Part shown: in pieces, positions 1-8,310 of the stretch
How the letters are laid out: each line of letters opens with the position of its first letter
Position numbering within the stretch: position 1 is the first letter of the stretch
Translations under genes and position numbers: made by a program
Notes under the pieces: generated by a model
What the model was told of the DNA's origin: nothing
Databases searched by the model: none
What the model saw: the letters and a program-made list of their open reading frames with translations, nothing else
Assembly (NCBI GenBank): GCA_017427485.1
Contig: JAFRSR010000385.1
Coordinates: forward strand, 1 to 33,351
DNA from: Kiritimatiellia bacterium
GTDB lineage: Bacteria; Verrucomicrobiota; Kiritimatiellia; RFP12; UBA1067
Direction: 5' to 3'
DNA: 33,351 nt

Positions 1-2
1 AC

Positions 3-197
3 GAAGGCGAAACCAGCACAAAACCACGTTTTGCGAGCCATTGGCTGACAATCCAGCCCAGCCTCTTCCCGGAATGGGAGAGGGAGATGGACCGAAAGGC
101 GTGCGAAGAATGGGAGCGGCGGCAGAAGGAGTCCGACGAGGTGCGCAAGGCGAAGCGCGTCATCAGAGCATCTGCGTCGACTGCTCCACCGCGATGA
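3..197 (+). CDS. Possible 3' end of an unidentified gene (partial)
   Basis: A reading frame enters from the left edge and runs about 64 codons to a TGA at 195-197. The residues look protein-like: an aromatic stretch (ASHWLTIQPSLFPEWE) is followed by a charged, probably helical tail (REMDRKACEEWERRQKE). I do not recognise the family. The last 35 bases overlap, on the opposite strand, the end of the transposase fragment that finishes at 163. The final residues (about RASASTAPPR) may therefore be read out of inserted mobile-element DNA rather than be the original C-terminus. It could also be a chance open frame in GC-rich DNA. Confidence 0.3.
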   Translation, partial: EGETSTKPRFASHWLTIQPSLFPEWEREMDRKACEEWERRQKESDEVRKAKRVIRASASTAPPR

Positions 198-462
198 CGA
201 GAAGGCCCAGTATCAGGTGGAGGAGCACCTTGGCGTGTCCGCGCACCCTGACCGTCCGTCCGCCGTGCGCGTCGTGGAGGTGTCCGTTGACCCGCTCCAC
301 GCCGGATCGGTTGCGGAAGCGGAGCTTCTCGGCGGGGGCGATGCCGACGGCCCTTTCGCCCCTGCCGTCAGGCTTTGGCGCGCCGCGTCTCGGGTTCGCG
401 TCGATGATCGGGACGTGGTTGTTCGACTCGGAGAATTCCCGTATCTCCTTCGCGTCGTACGT
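163..462 (-). mobile_element. 3' fragment of an IS5/IS1182-like DDE transposase
   Basis: The last ~100 codons of the frame ending at 163 match the C-terminal part of IS4/IS5/IS1182-type transposases. They contain YDAKEIREFSE, HVPIIDANPRRG, a basic stretch, then GVERVNGHLHDAHGGR with the glutamate that would complete the DDE triad, and RGHAKVLLHLILGLL. The N-terminal two thirds, with both catalytic aspartates, are absent. The fragment is joined in frame to the GH35 sequence within LTTYDAKEI, where both families plausibly carry a similar YDA/YDG word. The left boundary is only approximate and I did not find a terminal inverted repeat. Confidence 0.75.
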
Positions 463-2130
463 CGTGAGCGCCTGAAGCGTGAAGAAGTTGCCGCGCACAC
501 CCTTCCCGAACATGACGACCTGCGCCTCGTCGCCGGACGGGAACGTGCCAGAGGCGACTTCCTCGCCGCCGAGGCATTTCTTGTTCTGGCGCTCTTTGCG
601 GTTGAAGTCCGTTTCGGGCTGCAGGACGTCGAGGACGGCCTTGCCGACTGACGCAATCTCGCTCTTCGCGCGCGGACCGAAGAAGTCGAGCACGACGACT
701 TCGTTGCCGCCTTTCCTGAGCCAGCACCCCGGCAGATACAGCGTCTGCTGCGGGCCGATGGACCAGAACCGGCCGAGGTTGTGTCCGTTGACCCACACGA
801 TGCCCTTCGTCCAATCCCTCATGTCGAGGAACGTATCGGCGGGAACGTCGTCCGGCACGTTGATCGTACCGCGGTAAAGCGCCGGCGCATTTGCAAGCAC
901 ATCCGCGCTCCCCCATTTTACACTTTCCATTTTACACTTTACATTCTCTCCCCCATCGGGGTCGAGCGGCATCATTCGCGCGGTCCATCCCTTCAGTTCT
1001 TTCTTGTCGAGGCGGACGCGTCCGCTCATGCCCTTCCGGTCCTCCATCCCCGATGATGAGTTGATGCGGCCCATCGCCTCCACGACAATCTGCAGCCGTC
1101 TCGGGTTCTTCTCCTTTGAACGGTCGATGCGTGGCCTCACGCCGCGGTGCCGACGGTCAAGCGTGCCGATGCGCTTTCCGTCAAGAAACACGTAGCCGAA
1201 GTCATGGAGTTCATCGACGTTGAGCCGTCCGCCGTCACCGGGCGCGAGCATCCGTTCGTACGAGACGAGTCCGAATCCCTGTCCGAGACGCTCCATGAAT
1301 TCGGGGCGTTCCATCTTCACCTCGCGGCGGACAAGCACGTCGAGCGGCGCGATTCGCTCCATCGCAACGGTGCCATACGCCTTTGTCGGAATGTCAGCGG
1401 GCGGCTCGGGGATCGTCTCGCCCGCATTGAGGCATCGCGCGGCGCGCGCACGGTATTTCGCGAAACTCGGATTGGCGCGTCCGTTCTCGTTGATCGGCGC
1501 CTCGTAGTCGTAGCTCGTGACGTTCGGGACGAACGGATTGCGGCAGCCGGACCATCCGCCGAAGCTCGTGCCGCCGTGCGCCATGTAGAGCGAGAAGCTG
1601 ACGCCGTGCGCGAACATCCAGTCGATCGGACCGAAAAACGCGCGGTCGTTTTTGGGTGGATGGTGGGCCTGTCCCCACGTGTCGAACCAGGCGGGATAGT
1701 ACTCCGCGCACATGAGCGGGCCCTTGGGCTGGTATTTTCGGACGATTTCGAAGCGCTGCTCCGGATCCCCGCCGAAGTTCGCCGCCTGGAAGAGTTCGGG
1801 GATGAATCCGTTCTGCATGACGCGCGGCGGATTGCAGGCATAGAGCGGAACCTCGGCGCGTCCGTCCCACGTGAACGCGCCCTTCTCGCGCTCGTGGAAG
1901 TTCCAGAACATGTAGCACCCGACGGCGTTGCACCCCATCGCGCGCAGCATCTGCAAACGGTGACGCCAATAGGCGCGCGGAATGCGCGCGTAGTGGACCT
2001 CGCCGCACCGCACGACAAACGGCTTGCCGTCGAGAAGGAAGTCCTTCTCCCCGACCTCAAACGAGCGCGCCTTTACGCAAAGCGCGCCGAGCGTCACGGC
2101 CAAAACTGAAAGTGCGAAAGTTCTCTTCAT
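163..2130 (-). CDS. GH35 beta-galactosidase, internally deleted and fused to a transposase 3' end; probable pseudogene
   Basis: The ATG at 2130 is chosen because a signal peptide (MKRTFALSVLAVTLGALCVKA) follows and AAAGG precedes it; the frame is open further upstream but without sense. The N-terminus is clearly GH35: VVRCGEVHYARIPRAYWRHR, then a MFWNFHE motif. After WDGRA, at about residue 91, it jumps straight to EVPLYACNPP. In the family roughly 120 residues lie between these points, including the VENEYG acid/base glutamate. The nucleophile region is kept (MCAEYYPAWFDTWG, E143), as are the SLYMAHGGTSFG motif and the C-terminal jelly-roll parts. From about residue 557 the sequence becomes a DDE transposase C-terminus (HVPIIDANPRRG, SGVERVNGHL). 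The protein should be exported but catalytically dead. It stays open throughout 655 codons, so decay is recent, or the product is kept for binding. An extended -10 box lies at 2150-2158. Confidence 0.85.
   Translation of the reverse strand: MKRTFALSVLAVTLGALCVKARSFEVGEKDFLLDGKPFVVRCGEVHYARIPRAYWRHRLQMLRAMGCNAVGCYMFWNFHEREKGAFTWDGRAEVPLYACNPPRVMQNGFIPELFQAANFGGDPEQRFEIVRKYQPKGPLMCAEYYPAWFDTWGQAHHPPKNDRAFFGPIDWMFAHGVSFSLYMAHGGTSFGGWSGCRNPFVPNVTSYDYEAPINENGRANPSFAKYRARAARCLNAGETIPEPPADIPTKAYGTVAMERIAPLDVLVRREVKMERPEFMERLGQGFGLVSYERMLAPGDGGRLNVDELHDFGYVFLDGKRIGTLDRRHRGVRPRIDRSKEKNPRRLQIVVEAMGRINSSSGMEDRKGMSGRVRLDKKELKGWTARMMPLDPDGGENVKCKMESVKWGSADVLANAPALYRGTINVPDDVPADTFLDMRDWTKGIVWVNGHNLGRFWSIGPQQTLYLPGCWLRKGGNEVVVLDFFGPRAKSEIASVGKAVLDVLQPETDFNRKERQNKKCLGGEEVASGTFPSGDEAQVVMFGKGVRGNFFTLQALTTYDAKEIREFSESNNHVPIIDANPRRGAPKPDGRGERAVGIAPAEKLRFRNRSGVERVNGHLHDAHGGRTVRVRGHAKVLLHLILGLLVIAVEQSTQML
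914..946. repeat. AT-rich 14-bp tandem repeat inside the GH35 gene
   Basis: Two 14-base units, CATTTTACACTTTC at 914-927 and CATTTTACACTTTA at 928-941, are followed by the start of a third. They form an AT-rich island in a GC-rich gene. On the minus strand they encode roughly ENVKCKMESVKW. This looks like inserted low-complexity DNA rather than conserved GH35 sequence. Confidence 0.7.
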
Positions 2131-2149
2131 AATATGCCTTTCGCCCCCC

Positions 2150-2158
2150 AGTATAACA
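2150..2158 (-). promoter_or_regulatory. Extended -10 promoter of the GH35 gene
   Basis: The minus strand reads TGTTATACT, an extended -10 (TGn + TATACT, hexamer 2155-2150). A start near 2143 would leave a 13-base leader before the ATG at 2130. I see no convincing -35. Confidence 0.5.
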
Positions 2159-2199
2159 AATCGCCCCCTCCGGCGTTCTACCCACTTGGGGAGCTCCAC

Positions 2200-2219
2200 G
2201 GTCGCGCGGGAGCGCGGCC
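2200..2219. repeat. Short GC-rich spacer hairpin, family 1
   Basis: GGTCGCGC-GGGA-GCGCGGCC is an 8-bp stem with one G-T pair and a 4-base loop. It lies in the 120-bp spacer between the GH28 and GH35 genes. The same design recurs at 8284-8303, 10298-10317 and 21599-21617. Confidence 0.6.
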
Positions 2220-2250
2220 ATCCCACGTGAGGCAGGTGCGGCCGCACGAA

Positions 2251-3690
2251 TCACCGCGACGGCAGCGGCGATTTGCGGCCAGGGGCGTAGACCGCCGGAT
2301 AGGAGCCCACCGGCGGGCGGAACGAGCAACCCTCCGTCTTCACGTCCGTCGAGTCGTCGATGAAGATCGCAGGGCGCGCCTCCGTGTCTCCCGTGTACGT
2401 GAGCTTGACGTTCTCGAACGTCACGCCGTCGGCATGGCGCACGTAGAAGCCGTAGGCGGGCAGCATCTGCCGCTTGAACATCCTGTTCTCGGGGTACGCC
2501 TTCTCAGCCTCGGGCACGGGACGCGTCACCTCGGAGGCCGGCCCGCCGCCCATCAGCTTCAGGTCCACGTTGCGGATCGTGACGCCGGATGGACGCAGGC
2601 CGGGCACGCCGGTGATGGAGCTGGCCAGCAGGCTCGCCGACTCACCCGTCACGTTCTCGATGACGACGTTCCGCAGGAACGAAGCGCGCCCGTCCGGATG
2701 CTCGCGACGGCGCCCGAGGCGCACGAGGATAGGCGTCTGGCAGCAGCGCGTCATGCGGATGCCGCTCACGCGCACGTTCTCGAGGATGCCGCCGTCCACG
2801 CACTCCACGGCGATGCCCACGCGGGAGGCGATGTCGCGCTTGTCCCATCCGGGGATGTCGTTGCCGCGACCCTTCTTGTTCTTGATCTGCGGGATGATGT
2901 TGGTGGCGCACTGGACGAGCGTGCAGTCGTGGATCCAGATGTTCCTGAACCCGCCCTTGGAGGCCGTGCCGAGCTTGATGTGGTTGCAGTTCGAGGCGAG
3001 GCGGCAGTTGCGCACCTCCACGTTCTCGCAGATGAAGCGGGGGTTGTCGGATTTCGGGCAGATCGCGTCGTCGTCCGAGTCAATGTCGCAGTCCTCCACC
3101 AGCACGTTCTTCGCGTCGATGTCGATGCCGTCGTTGTTCCAGTTGGTGAGCGAGCGGATGGTCACGCGCCGCGCCACCACGTCCTCGCATTCCTTGAAGT
3201 AGCACGTCCAGCTCGCCGCGTTGCGGAGCGTCACCCCTTCCACGCGCACGCCCTTCGAGCGGTAGAACATCACGTCCCTCCAGCGTCCCGGCTCGTTGTC
3301 GCGCTCGGTGCCCGCGATCGCCCAGCCGCGCCCGTCGACCATACCCTCGCCGACGAGGGCGATGTTGGTGGCCCCGTTGGCGCAGACCACGGCATGCGCG
3401 GCGCGCGGGGTGTTCGGGCCGCCGGTCACGTTCGCGTAGTCCGCCTTGTTCGTCGAGGCGAGAAGCGTCGCGCCCTTCCTGAGCTCCAGCGTCACGCCGC
3501 TCTTCAGGAAGATGCTCGCCACGGGGTAGTCGCCGGCCTCGAGCGTCACCGTGCCGCCCCCGGCGGCGGACGCCGCGTCGATCCGGCGCTGGATGTCGCC
3601 CGTGACGCCGTACGAGCCGGCCTCCGCGCGCGCGCCCGCGAACAAGCAGCAAAAAGCCAGCCCCGCCAGAATTTCGAGGTTTTGCTTCAT
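2251..3690 (-). CDS. Secreted GH28-type right-handed beta-helix glycosidase
   Basis: This is a 479-aa exported enzyme, predicted to hydrolyse galacturonan or a related acidic polysaccharide in the periplasm or outside the cell. A signal peptide (MKQNLEILAGLAFCCLFAGARA) is followed by an IQRRIDAASAAGGGTVTLEAG start typical of pectinase-like beta-helices. Further rungs carry VTLRNAASWTCYF and WNNDGIDID. The GH28 active site can be followed: D187 in NNDGID (usually NTDGID), D207-D208 in DSDDDAI, and H237 in CNHIKLGT in place of the usual GHG. These variations make substrate prediction unsafe. The start lies 12 bases after the stop of the upstream 1500-aa beta-repeat protein, so the two are probably one transcript. 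The next gene downstream is the broken GH35 gene, which has its own promoter. Confidence 0.85.
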   Translation of the reverse strand: MKQNLEILAGLAFCCLFAGARAEAGSYGVTGDIQRRIDAASAAGGGTVTLEAGDYPVASIFLKSGVTLELRKGATLLASTNKADYANVTGGPNTPRAAHAVVCANGATNIALVGEGMVDGRGWAIAGTERDNEPGRWRDVMFYRSKGVRVEGVTLRNAASWTCYFKECEDVVARRVTIRSLTNWNNDGIDIDAKNVLVEDCDIDSDDDAICPKSDNPRFICENVEVRNCRLASNCNHIKLGTASKGGFRNIWIHDCTLVQCATNIIPQIKNKKGRGNDIPGWDKRDIASRVGIAVECVDGGILENVRVSGIRMTRCCQTPILVRLGRRREHPDGRASFLRNVVIENVTGESASLLASSITGVPGLRPSGVTIRNVDLKLMGGGPASEVTRPVPEAEKAYPENRMFKRQMLPAYGFYVRHADGVTFENVKLTYTGDTEARPAIFIDDSTDVKTEGCSFRPPVGSYPAVYAPGRKSPLPSR

Positions 3691-3702
3691 TTCCAGACGG
3701 TC

Positions 3703-6700
3703 CTACCGGAACATGATGAGCGTGCCGACGGGGATGATCCAGTAGGATTTCTCCGTCGTGCGCAGGGTCACGCCCAACGCCCCCGCCTGTTCGCACTGGA
3801 GACGCCATGTGGCCGCGTTCACGAGATCGCCCGTCCAATCCAGCACCTTGGCCTCTGAAGGCTTGGGCTCCGGCGCGAGATTCACCGTGCCGAGCGAGAC
3901 TTCGCCGTTCACGGCGAAGAGCGGGAACGAGGACGCCGTGATGCCATCCCACACGCGCGTCCAGTCCACCGTGCCTTCGGTCTCGAGCGCGCCAAGCGTC
4001 TGCGTGGCCGCTTCGTGCTGCAGCGACGTGCCGTCCGCCATCACGAGCGCCGTGTCGGCGTCCGTCGCCGGCGTCGCCGGAATGCCCGAGAGCCACGCGG
4101 GCGGCGTGGCCGAGCCCGACCCCTTGTTCATCCACTTCTTGCGCAGGTAATCAAGCAGCTCCGCCTCCTGGTGCTCGCCCAGCGGCATCGTGGTGGCGAT
4201 CATCTCGGCGATGTCGCAGAAGCCGAAACGGTTGCGGGTGTTCCCGTCGTTGTACCACTGCGGCTCGCCGTAGTTCATCAGGCGTCCGCCCAGCTGGAGG
4301 ATGTCGATCTGGAACGGCTCGCACTTCTCGTCGTTCTTCGCCTTGCGCGGAATCGCCGTCACGGACGTCGCGTTCGTCTCGACGGCATAGAGGTATCCGT
4401 TCGTCGTGTTGAAGAAGTAGTAGATGGCCGTCGCTCCCAACGCGGGCGGGGCGATGGAATCCGTTGCGTAGGCGCCATGATCCACGGCCAAACCCGTCGC
4501 GCTGCCCTGCGAGAGGTAGCAGACGCCTGAATGGGTCTGGTCCTCCCCGTTCTGCGTCGTCGAGCCGAACGCAAACAGGCCGCCCCATTTGCCCTTGCCG
4601 CCCTCGTCCTCGTATTTCGTGCGGCGCGCAACGAAATAGACGTGGATGCTGCGGGGTGCCGTGAAGTTGGTGTAGCTGTAGAGAGCGAGCGCCTCGTTGC
4701 CGTCGAACGCCAGCACGGGATTGCCGTTGATGCCGTCCGCGCCCTCCTTCACCGTCGGTCCGAACGGCACGGCCGCCTTGCGCGTGTTGCGCACGAAGCT
4801 GCCGCCCGCCGACCCCTTGTTGACGAGGTTCGTCACGCGGTTGTCCGTGTCGAACGTCATGGTCGAGAGATCGGCTCCGTCCACCCACACGTCCACCTGC
4901 GAGGGCAGGCGCCCGTCCTTCAGCGCAAGGCCGCCCTCCTCCACGTCAATGATCGCGCCGCCCGTCACCGCGCCGCCGTAGCGGAGCGTACCCGCACCCG
5001 TCTTCGTCAGGTCGAAGAGGTTTGCACCGTCCGTCGCGCCCGAGACGTTCGCCACGTAGCTCGCCTCCGCCCCTTCCGGCACTTCGATCCGCACCGTGTT
5101 CGCGAGCGCCTTTTCCGTTTCCTCCGACACCGTCACGGACGAGTTGAACCACTTGCGTTTCAGGTACGCGAGAATCTGCTCCTCCTCGGCGGCAGTCAGT
5201 GTACGCGTGAACGCCAGCATCTCGCCGATGTAGCCGATGTACATGCGGTCCTGCGAACCCGACCATGCCGAACTGCTCCACACCTGCGGTCCGCCGCCGT
5301 CGGCCGTACGTCCGCCCACGCACACCAACTCCGTGTTCACGGGATATGCGGTCGTCGACGTCTTCGTCATGGTGGCGGGCGTCGTGCTGTCGTTCAGCCA
5401 GACGGTCGTCTCAAGCTTCTTCGATTCAAGCGTCGACCAGGTGAGATACGGCGTCCCGACGTTCAGTCCGCTAACTGTCAAGTTATGGCCGCTGCCAAGG
5501 CGATACGTGGTCATCACATTGACGGAATTGCCTCCATGCTGGTAGCTGAGCACGCCGTCAGAGTTGTTGTCGGTCGAGGTCATCGACCGGTTGCCGAAGG
5601 ACAACGGCCCGCCCCACTTGCCCATGCCGCCGTTGTTCTCCCAGTGCGTCCATTCCGACACGAAGAACACCTGCAGATGATCCGTCTTGTTCGTGTAGGT
5701 CGGCAGGCAGAGCGCCTGCAGCCCGTCGAAGTGCAGGACGCCCTTTCCGTTGATGCCGTTCGCGACAAAGGTCGGCACGGCGGGGATCTGGCCCTTCCGC
5801 GTCGCGCTGTTGTTCGCCTCATAGACGTACGCCCGAGTCGTGTTCCACGTGAATTTCGCGAAGGTGCCGCCAGCCGTGCCGAGATTCGGCACGCTGTTCA
5901 CCGCCGCGCCGTCCGCAAGCGAGAGACGCGAGGCGTCCAGCCACACGTCCGCCGACGCGCAGAGCGCGCTCGCCAGATCCACCGTGTTCGCCATCTGGAC
6001 CTTGTCGCCCAGCACGAGCTTCGCGTTCGGGCTCACGTTCACTTTCGCAGCCGGGTTGAAACGCCCCCCTTCCGCCAGCTCCACCATACCCTCGCGGATG
6101 TCGATCAGCCCCTTCGCCGCGCACGGCTTGAGAAGCCTCAGCGTACCGCCCCCGATCTTGATGAAGCTGCCGTCGTTCGGATTGCTGCTTGTGTTCGCAC
6201 GTCCGGGCTCCAGCGCCGTGTCGATCTCCAGCGTCGCGCCGTCGTGCACGTCGAACGTCGTCGCGCTCCCGTCGCCGTGCGCCAGATGGCTCAGGCGCGC
6301 GACGATGCGCGAGGGCTTGCCGTTCAGCGACGGCAGCGCCGTGATCGGCCCGTTGAGTCCCCAGCATTTCCAGCGAGAGCCGCTGGAGATGGAAAACGCA
6401 TCCCCCTGATACTGTCCGTGGAATCCATGCAACGTGCCGCCGCGCAGGATGATGTCGCGCACCGGCAGATGATGGGAAGCGCTGGAGAGTTCCATCACGG
6501 CGTCCTCGTGGACCTCGATGGGAAGGTTGTAGGCCCCCCTGTAGCCGGCAAACATGTCGCCGCCAGAACATTTGAGCTTTCCTTCGTGGATGATCCAGCG
6601 GGAATTGTTGAAACGGGTTATCGTCCCCGCGAGCGGATCGTTGGCCTGCCACGTCCCCGCGCCCGTCTTCGTGACGACGGCGTACGCGCAGATGAACGCA

Positions 6701-8205
6701 TTCGTCATGAACTTCCACGTCAGGCCCGCCGGCACGTCGATCGTGCCGCTCACCTGGTAGGCGATCCGACGGCTGGCGCGCGTCTGCGAGACGTTCGCGG
6801 TGTAGCGGATACCGCCGCCGTTCACGACCGTCTCGCCCCACCCGAAGCAGCTCTCCGCCGCCACGGTCACCAGCCCCTCCTTCACCGTCAGGTTGCGGTA
6901 GGAGTCGGAAATGCCCGTCGGGAGCGTGAGCGTGCCCGCGCCCGTCTTCACGATGTCCGTGTACCGCCCGAACTCGTTCTCGTCCACCACCGCCGTGATG
7001 ATCGCGTCCGATGCAAGGTTCAACGTGACCGTGCCGCCCGCGAGGTGAAGCGTTTGGCCCACGATCGGCTGCGTCACCTCGCCCGCCGCGTTGTTCGCGA
7101 GCGTCAGGCTGTCGGGGATGGCGGCGGGCGGCATGAACGCGCCGCCGCCCGTGACCGTCAGCGTGTGAATGCCGTCCGTCGCGAGCGGCGGGCAGATGAA
7201 CGTGACGCCGGCGGGGACGTTGATCGTCACGTCGCCCGCGATGGTGAGCGTGGACGTGCCGAGCGCCTCGGGATCGACGACGGTGATCGTGCCGCCCTCG
7301 AAAATCGTGCCGCCCGTCCAGCCGTTGCGCTTCAGAAGGACCAGCTCGCCGCCGCCGCGTTTCGTGAGGACGCACGGCACGTCGGCGGTGTAGCCGCTGT
7401 TCGCGCCGTTCGTCAGCACGCCGTCCACGATCAGCTTGCCGCCCTCCTCGATGTTGAACACGCAGTCGGGGTTGACGTGGTTCAGGTGCGCATGGCGAGG
7501 CCAGTACATGTAGCTCGGCGTCGCGCTCGCGTGGACGGTCACGCCGCCCTTGAACGCCGTATTGCCGTCGCGGAGAGTCGAAGCGTCGAATTGCAGGGAG
7601 CATGGCGCCCACTCGAACTGCGCGCCCGTCATCTCCAGCGGACCGATCGGGCTATGCGTGGATCCGCCGGCGTTTGCCGCAATCGCAGACTGTTCCTGGT
7701 AGTAGCGCGTCCCCTCGCACAGCTCGAGCGTGAGGTTCGCCGTCGTGCTGGCGTGGTTGCCGTAGAAGCTGCCGGACGGACGTATCCGCAGCTCGCCCTC
7801 CTTGATAACCCAGCGCGTGGGCGTGGCCACGGCGCCGACGGCGTCGCCCGTCAAATAGAGCGTTCCCGGCCCGTCCTTCACGAGCGTGTGGCCGATGGTC
7901 GAAAGACGAGGTGCCGTCACAGTGAACATCTTGCCCTCCGCCACGCGCACGATGCCCGTGCCCTCCACGGCATAGTTTTTGGCTGCGGTAACGGACGCGC
8001 TGAACGCGACGCCGCCCTCCTCGGTCATCACCACCTTCGTGACGCTCGCTCCGAGGTCGGCCTCGGCGGTGACGTTGGTCACGAGACCGGAGAGCGTGAG
8101 GACGTTGCCCTCCAGCGTGGCCGTGCCATCGGCAGTTGCCGGGAGTGCCGCACATGCCGCGACCGCCGCCATGCTCAAAACAGCCCATCTTTCAATCTGC
8201 TTCAT
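3703..8205 (-). CDS. Giant secreted beta-strand-repeat protein with two LamG-like modules
   Basis: This 1500-aa protein starts with a signal peptide (MKQIERWAVLSMAAVAA). The first half consists of autotransporter-associated beta-strand (PATR-like) units such as KDGPGTLYLTG, KTGAGTLTLPTG, TKTGAGTWQA and KIGGGTLRLL, expected to form a beta-solenoid. From about residue 750 to 1020, and again from about 1100 to 1358, there are two concanavalin/LamG-like modules. They begin ADVWLDAS and VDVWVDGAD and end IGEMLAFTRTLTAAEEEQ...KRKWF and IAEMIATTMPLGEHQEAE...RKKWM. They look like an internal duplication and would bind glycans or contribute adhesion. The protein ends ...PVGTLIMFR, shared in pattern with two other large proteins in the window. 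No 12-strand autotransporter barrel is visible. AGAGGAAAAGCGGA precedes the ATG, and the gene is followed 12 bases later by a GH28 gene. Confidence 0.85.
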   Translation of the reverse strand: MKQIERWAVLSMAAVAACAALPATADGTATLEGNVLTLSGLVTNVTAEADLGASVTKVVMTEEGGVAFSASVTAAKNYAVEGTGIVRVAEGKMFTVTAPRLSTIGHTLVKDGPGTLYLTGDAVGAVATPTRWVIKEGELRIRPSGSFYGNHASTTANLTLELCEGTRYYQEQSAIAANAGGSTHSPIGPLEMTGAQFEWAPCSLQFDASTLRDGNTAFKGGVTVHASATPSYMYWPRHAHLNHVNPDCVFNIEEGGKLIVDGVLTNGANSGYTADVPCVLTKRGGGELVLLKRNGWTGGTIFEGGTITVVDPEALGTSTLTIAGDVTINVPAGVTFICPPLATDGIHTLTVTGGGAFMPPAAIPDSLTLANNAAGEVTQPIVGQTLHLAGGTVTLNLASDAIITAVVDENEFGRYTDIVKTGAGTLTLPTGISDSYRNLTVKEGLVTVAAESCFGWGETVVNGGGIRYTANVSQTRASRRIAYQVSGTIDVPAGLTWKFMTNAFICAYAVVTKTGAGTWQANDPLAGTITRFNNSRWIIHEGKLKCSGGDMFAGYRGAYNLPIEVHEDAVMELSSASHHLPVRDIILRGGTLHGFHGQYQGDAFSISSGSRWKCWGLNGPITALPSLNGKPSRIVARLSHLAHGDGSATTFDVHDGATLEIDTALEPGRANTSSNPNDGSFIKIGGGTLRLLKPCAAKGLIDIREGMVELAEGGRFNPAAKVNVSPNAKLVLGDKVQMANTVDLASALCASADVWLDASRLSLADGAAVNSVPNLGTAGGTFAKFTWNTTRAYVYEANNSATRKGQIPAVPTFVANGINGKGVLHFDGLQALCLPTYTNKTDHLQVFFVSEWTHWENNGGMGKWGGPLSFGNRSMTSTDNNSDGVLSYQHGGNSVNVMTTYRLGSGHNLTVSGLNVGTPYLTWSTLESKKLETTVWLNDSTTPATMTKTSTTAYPVNTELVCVGGRTADGGGPQVWSSSAWSGSQDRMYIGYIGEMLAFTRTLTAAEEEQILAYLKRKWFNSSVTVSEETEKALANTVRIEVPEGAEASYVANVSGATDGANLFDLTKTGAGTLRYGGAVTGGAIIDVEEGGLALKDGRLPSQVDVWVDGADLSTMTFDTDNRVTNLVNKGSAGGSFVRNTRKAAVPFGPTVKEGADGINGNPVLAFDGNEALALYSYTNFTAPRSIHVYFVARRTKYEDEGGKGKWGGLFAFGSTTQNGEDQTHSGVCYLSQGSATGLAVDHGAYATDSIAPPALGATAIYYFFNTTNGYLYAVETNATSVTAIPRKAKNDEKCEPFQIDILQLGGRLMNYGEPQWYNDGNTRNRFGFCDIAEMIATTMPLGEHQEAELLDYLRKKWMNKGSGSATPPAWLSGIPATPATDADTALVMADGTSLQHEAATQTLGALETEGTVDWTRVWDGITASSFPLFAVNGEVSLGTVNLAPEPKPSEAKVLDWTGDLVNAATWRLQCEQAGALGVTLRTTEKSYWIIPVGTLIMFR

Positions 8206-8217
8206 TCCGCTTTTCCT
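8161..8217 (-). repeat. Ribosome-binding-site/signal-peptide segment shared with 10223-10279
   Basis: By my hand alignment the 57 bases spanning the ribosome-binding site, ATG and signal-peptide codons match 10223-10279 at about 46 positions. The downstream proteins are unrelated (beta-repeat protein versus FAD oxidoreductase). Both products start MKQI-x-(R/K)-WA and share MAAV. Confidence 0.65.
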
Positions 8218-8241
8218 CTCTGTAAAGTGGTGAATGCGGGT

Positions 8242-8250
8242 ATGATACCA
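8242..8250 (-). promoter_or_regulatory. Extended -10 promoter of the 1500-aa protein gene
   Basis: The minus strand reads ATATGGTATCAT, giving TGG + TATCAT (hexamer 8247-8242). A start near 8235 leaves a 30-base leader containing AGAGGA before the ATG at 8205. It is the same motif as at 14376, 18833, 21537 and 22871, with one changed hexamer base pair. Confidence 0.5.
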
Positions 8251-8283
8251 TATCCGTCGCAGTTGCGAAAGTCAGAATTGGGG

Positions 8284-8303
8284 GGGCGCGCTCCCGCGCG
8301 ACC
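8284..8303. repeat. Short GC-rich spacer hairpin, family 1
   Basis: GGGCGCGC-TCCC-GCGCGACC is an 8-bp stem with one mismatch and a 4-base loop. It lies directly next to the long hairpin at 8311-8426 in the spacer between the FAD oxidoreductase and the 1500-aa protein gene. Confidence 0.6.
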
Positions 8304-8310
8304 GCAGGTG

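Noticed and set aside
914..946. A CRISPR array or other direct-repeat array
   Set aside because: Only two and a half 14-base units without spacers. No other regular direct-repeat array was seen in the window.
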